Below, one piece after another: positions 6,320 to 7,726 of a stretch of DNA of 7,726 bases; within the stretch, counting starts at the first letter, position 1; the number at the start of each line of letters is the position of its first letter. Under the pieces are notes generated by a model, which saw nothing but the letters and a program-made list of their open reading frames with translations, searched no databases and had not been told where the DNA came from. Location: positions 1 through 7,726 of the forward strand of contig CALKAN010000242.1 in the NCBI GenBank assembly GCA_937983035.1, read 5' to 3'. A program made the position numbers and the translations under genes. The stretch is from an uncultured Paenibacillaceae bacterium. Its GTDB lineage: Bacteria; Bacillota; Bacilli; Paenibacillales; CALAME01.

Positions 6320-7275
6320 TTCACTTGATGGATCGGGTCGCCTGCCAAGAAGCGGCTTACATTCAGCACGGCCGTTTCCATCAGCCGGGATCGCGCCTCT
6401 TTCGTCGCCCATGCGATATGAGGCGTGATCACGCAATTGCGCGCGCGAAGCAGCGGATTGTCCGGTTCAGGCGGCTCGCTGGACAATACGTCCAGGCCTG
6501 CTCCAGCAATTCTTCCTTCATTCAACGCATCTGCCAAATCTTCCTCCACGATGAGTTTCCCTCGCGCCGTATTGATCAAGAAAGACGTCTTCTTCATTTT
6601 CGCGATCGTTTCCTTATTGATCATTCCAGCAGTCTCATCAGTCAACGGACAATGCAAACTGACGACATCCGCTTCCGCCAAAATCTCCTCCATTTCAGCC
6701 CACGCAAAACCCGGCAAGTCGGTGTTTCCTTTGCGCGAACGGTTATGGGCCAGCACCCGCATCCCGAATGCGGCAGCGATTTGCGCGGTTTGTTCCCCGA
6801 TTGTGCCGTAGCCGATAATGCCGAACGTTTTCCCTTTTAATTCGACCAACGGCGTTTTCCAAAAACAAAAATCCGGTTGGTTTGACCATTCCATCCCGCG
6901 CACGGCTTCATTGTGCAAACCGGCATGATGACACAATTCCAACAGCAAGGCAAATACAAGCTGGGCAACCGAATCCGTGCTGTAAGCCGGAATGTTCGTT
7001 ACGACGATCCCGCGCTCCGCAGCGGCTGCAACATCCACCACGTCATAGCCTGTTGCCAGCACGCCGATGTAGCGCAGCTTCGGCAATTGCTTGATCGTTT
7101 CCGCCGTCAACGGCGTTTTGTTCGTGAGCACCAGTTCGGCGTCTTTCGCTCTCTCCACGATCAGCTCTTTCGGCGTGCGATCATATACGACTGCGCCGCC
7201 CGCTGTTTTCTTCAGTTCCTCCCAGCTCAAATCTCCTGGATTTAACGTATAGCCGTCCAATACAACAAGACTCAT
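6316..7275 (-). CDS. D-2-hydroxyacid dehydrogenase (glycerate dehydrogenase/hydroxypyruvate reductase type)
   Basis: A 319-residue cytoplasmic oxidoreductase of full family length. The Rossmann nucleotide-binding motif is G155-Y-G-T-I-G160. The catalytic set is complete: R238 in NTARG, E267 in LSSEPPE, and H286 in ITPHIAW, with normal spacing. It should interconvert a 2-ketoacid and a D-2-hydroxyacid using a nicotinamide cofactor. The opening residues VVLDGYTLNPGDLSW resemble bacterial glycerate dehydrogenases (HprA-like), so hydroxypyruvate or glyoxylate is a reasonable substrate guess. After the second beta strand the sequence is AHNRSRK (176-182), with no acidic residue in the usual NAD-selecting position, suggesting NADP(H). 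The ATG at 7275 has GAGGAGG 8-9 nt upstream. An ATG 7 nt earlier is out of frame and too close to that site. The gene converges on the solute-binding protein gene and the stops overlap. The long upstream leader implies regulated expression. Confidence 0.93.
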   Translation of the reverse strand: MSLVVLDGYTLNPGDLSWEELKKTAGGAVVYDRTPKELIVERAKDAELVLTNKTPLTAETIKQLPKLRYIGVLATGYDVVDVAAAAERGIVVTNIPAYSTDSVAQLVFALLLELCHHAGLHNEAVRGMEWSNQPDFCFWKTPLVELKGKTFGIIGYGTIGEQTAQIAAAFGMRVLAHNRSRKGNTDLPGFAWAEMEEILAEADVVSLHCPLTDETAGMINKETIAKMKKTSFLINTARGKLIVEEDLADALNEGRIAGAGLDVLSSEPPEPDNPLLRARNCVITPHIAWATKEARSRLMETAVLNVSRFLAGDPIHQVN

Positions 7276-7324
7276 CGCTCATTCCTCCTCTTTCCGCGGG
7301 CATTCTGTCTGTTCCTCTTTTTAA

Positions 7325-7417
7325 AACGCAACCGTCATTTGCCGGAACATGACGTCCCGCTTACCCTTAAACGCTTCCAAATGGATGCGCTCCATTGCTT
7401 AATTCCAAACTTGCGTT
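7325..7417 (-). ncRNA. Candidate structured leader RNA (three-way junction) of the dehydrogenase gene
   Basis: Within a predicted 5' leader of about 247 nt, three perfect helices nest on the minus-strand RNA. P1 is AACGCAA (7417-7411) with TTGCGTT (7331-7325), 7 bp. P2 is AATGGA with TCCATT (7396-7380), 5-nt loop. P3 is CGTCAT with ATGACG (7354-7333), 10-nt loop. P1 encloses P2 and P3, and P3 lies 1 nt from P1. The 5' arm of P1 could instead pair with GCGTT (7374-7370) around P2 alone, so the two folds exclude each other. The element ends about 33 nt before the GAGGAGG. I do not recognise it as a known riboswitch or T-box, and no clear terminator follows. The pairings are seen. The function is inference. 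Confidence 0.35.
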
Positions 7418-7427
7418 CATCCGCATC

Positions 7428-7439
7428 TTTTGATCAAAA
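7428..7439. repeat. Perfect 12-bp palindrome TTTTGATCAAAA
   Basis: This self-complementary sequence lies in the predicted dehydrogenase leader, about 85-95 nt after the proposed start point. It may be an operator or roadblock site, or part of the leader structure. The motif is not one I can assign to a regulator. Confidence 0.3.
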
Positions 7440-7528
7440 TGGCTGCACTGCGCATGCCGCCTGTCGCTGCGCAAACCTTTTGTGTGCTAACTTTGAGCCA
7501 ACTATGTAAAACTTCACGTGCTGCCTCT

Positions 7529-7537
7529 AGTATAGCA
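7529..7537 (-). promoter_or_regulatory. Extended -10 promoter upstream of the dehydrogenase gene
   Basis: The minus strand reads TGCTATACT, a 5-of-6 -10 box (TATACT, 7534-7529) with the TGn extension. The -35 region is poor: the nearest TTGTCT is 20 nt away. Transcription would begin near 7522, leaving a leader of about 247 nt, unusually long beside the roughly 50-nt leaders predicted elsewhere in this window. Confidence 0.5.
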
Positions 7538-7726
7538 TACAACCCGTTTGCGGCAGACAAACAAGGAAAAATTGCTGCATGTGTCAGCGCGCTTGTCATA
7601 CTCTGATTCCGCTGCGGAATTGCCATGGCAAAAATCGTCGAATAAATGCCAGAAACAGCACTTTTTTGAAGAAAATTTGAGTTTCCGCAAAATGCAGTGA
7701 ATCGGGTTATAAATCAAGGATGATCC
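7538..7726. other. Gene-free upstream region
   Basis: No open reading frame here has a ribosome binding site or recognisable family features. The stretch holds the abutting palindromes at 7606-7631 and a 5-bp inverted repeat (GTTTG/CAAAC) near 7544-7562. A TATAAA on the plus strand near 7709 has no good -35 partner. I see no tRNA or terminator. Confidence 0.5.
7606..7631. repeat. Two abutting perfect palindromes, ATTCCGC-T-GCGGAAT and TTGCCATGGCAA
   Basis: The first palindrome (7606-7620, 7-bp arms about one central base) and the second (7620-7631, 12 bp) share one T. They lie about 70-100 bp upstream of the proposed -10 box. Neither is followed by a T-run on either strand, so they are not terminators. 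Paired binding sites for a regulator are a reasonable reading. Confidence 0.35.

Noticed and set aside
7181..7303. Overlapping 40-codon ORF (minus) starting at 7303 across the dehydrogenase start
   Set aside because: An AGAGG lies about 10 nt upstream, but the product is compositionally odd and overlaps the dehydrogenase in another frame with no family features. It could at most be a regulatory upstream ORF.
7276..7522. Known riboswitch (glycine, TPP, purine, c-di-GMP, THF), T-box, 6S RNA or SRP RNA
   Set aside because: None of the conserved sequence cores I know for these classes is present. This was checked by eye only, so an Rfam scan would be decisive.
7417..7626. 69-codon ORF (minus) in the upstream region, and short ORFs in the leader
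   Set aside because: The ORF spans the predicted promoter, has no ribosome binding site and shows no protein features. The leader ORFs of 9-19 codons also lack ribosome binding sites.

Overview
The window reads as a piece of a Gram-positive chromosome, most likely Paenibacillaceae. The supporting signs are strong GGAGG-type ribosome binding sites, a type II lipoprotein signal peptide, a polysaccharide deacetylase fused to a copper-amine-oxidase-like 'stalk' domain (a fusion style common in Paenibacillus), and an esterase that closely resembles Geobacillus Axe2. Base composition looks even and moderate throughout. I see no mobile element, tRNA, rRNA or CRISPR array.

Left block (1-4100, all minus strand). 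Transcription starts near 4031 and runs leftward through a secreted deacetylase (2306-3976), a MoxR-family AAA+ ATPase (1268-2245), a membrane-anchored DUF58 protein (12-1271), and the first codons of a further gene that leaves the window (1-19). MoxR and DUF58 overlap by 4 nt, and DUF58 and the next gene by 8 nt, which suggests translational coupling. MoxR-DUF58-transglutaminase is a known gene trio. Having an envelope deacetylase at its head suggests a cell-envelope function. A 10-bp inverted repeat brackets the MoxR ribosome binding site.

Middle block (4100-6319). An intracellular Axe2-like SGNH esterase (minus, 4196-4843), closed by a rho-independent terminator, is divergent from an orphan ABC-type solute-binding lipoprotein (plus, 5063-6319). 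The shared intergenic region holds two opposed promoter candidates and an 18-bp inverted repeat just downstream of the esterase start point. Together they suggest, but do not prove, uptake and deacetylation of plant-derived oligosaccharides.

Right block (6316-7726). A D-2-hydroxyacid dehydrogenase (minus) converges on the solute-binding protein gene, and their stop codons overlap. Upstream of it is about 450 bp without a convincing gene: a probable extended -10 promoter near 7530, a long leader of about 247 nt that can fold as a three-way junction with a competing pairing, and several perfect palindromes. This leader is the best candidate in the window for an undescribed regulatory element. 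The remaining genes belong to recognisable families.
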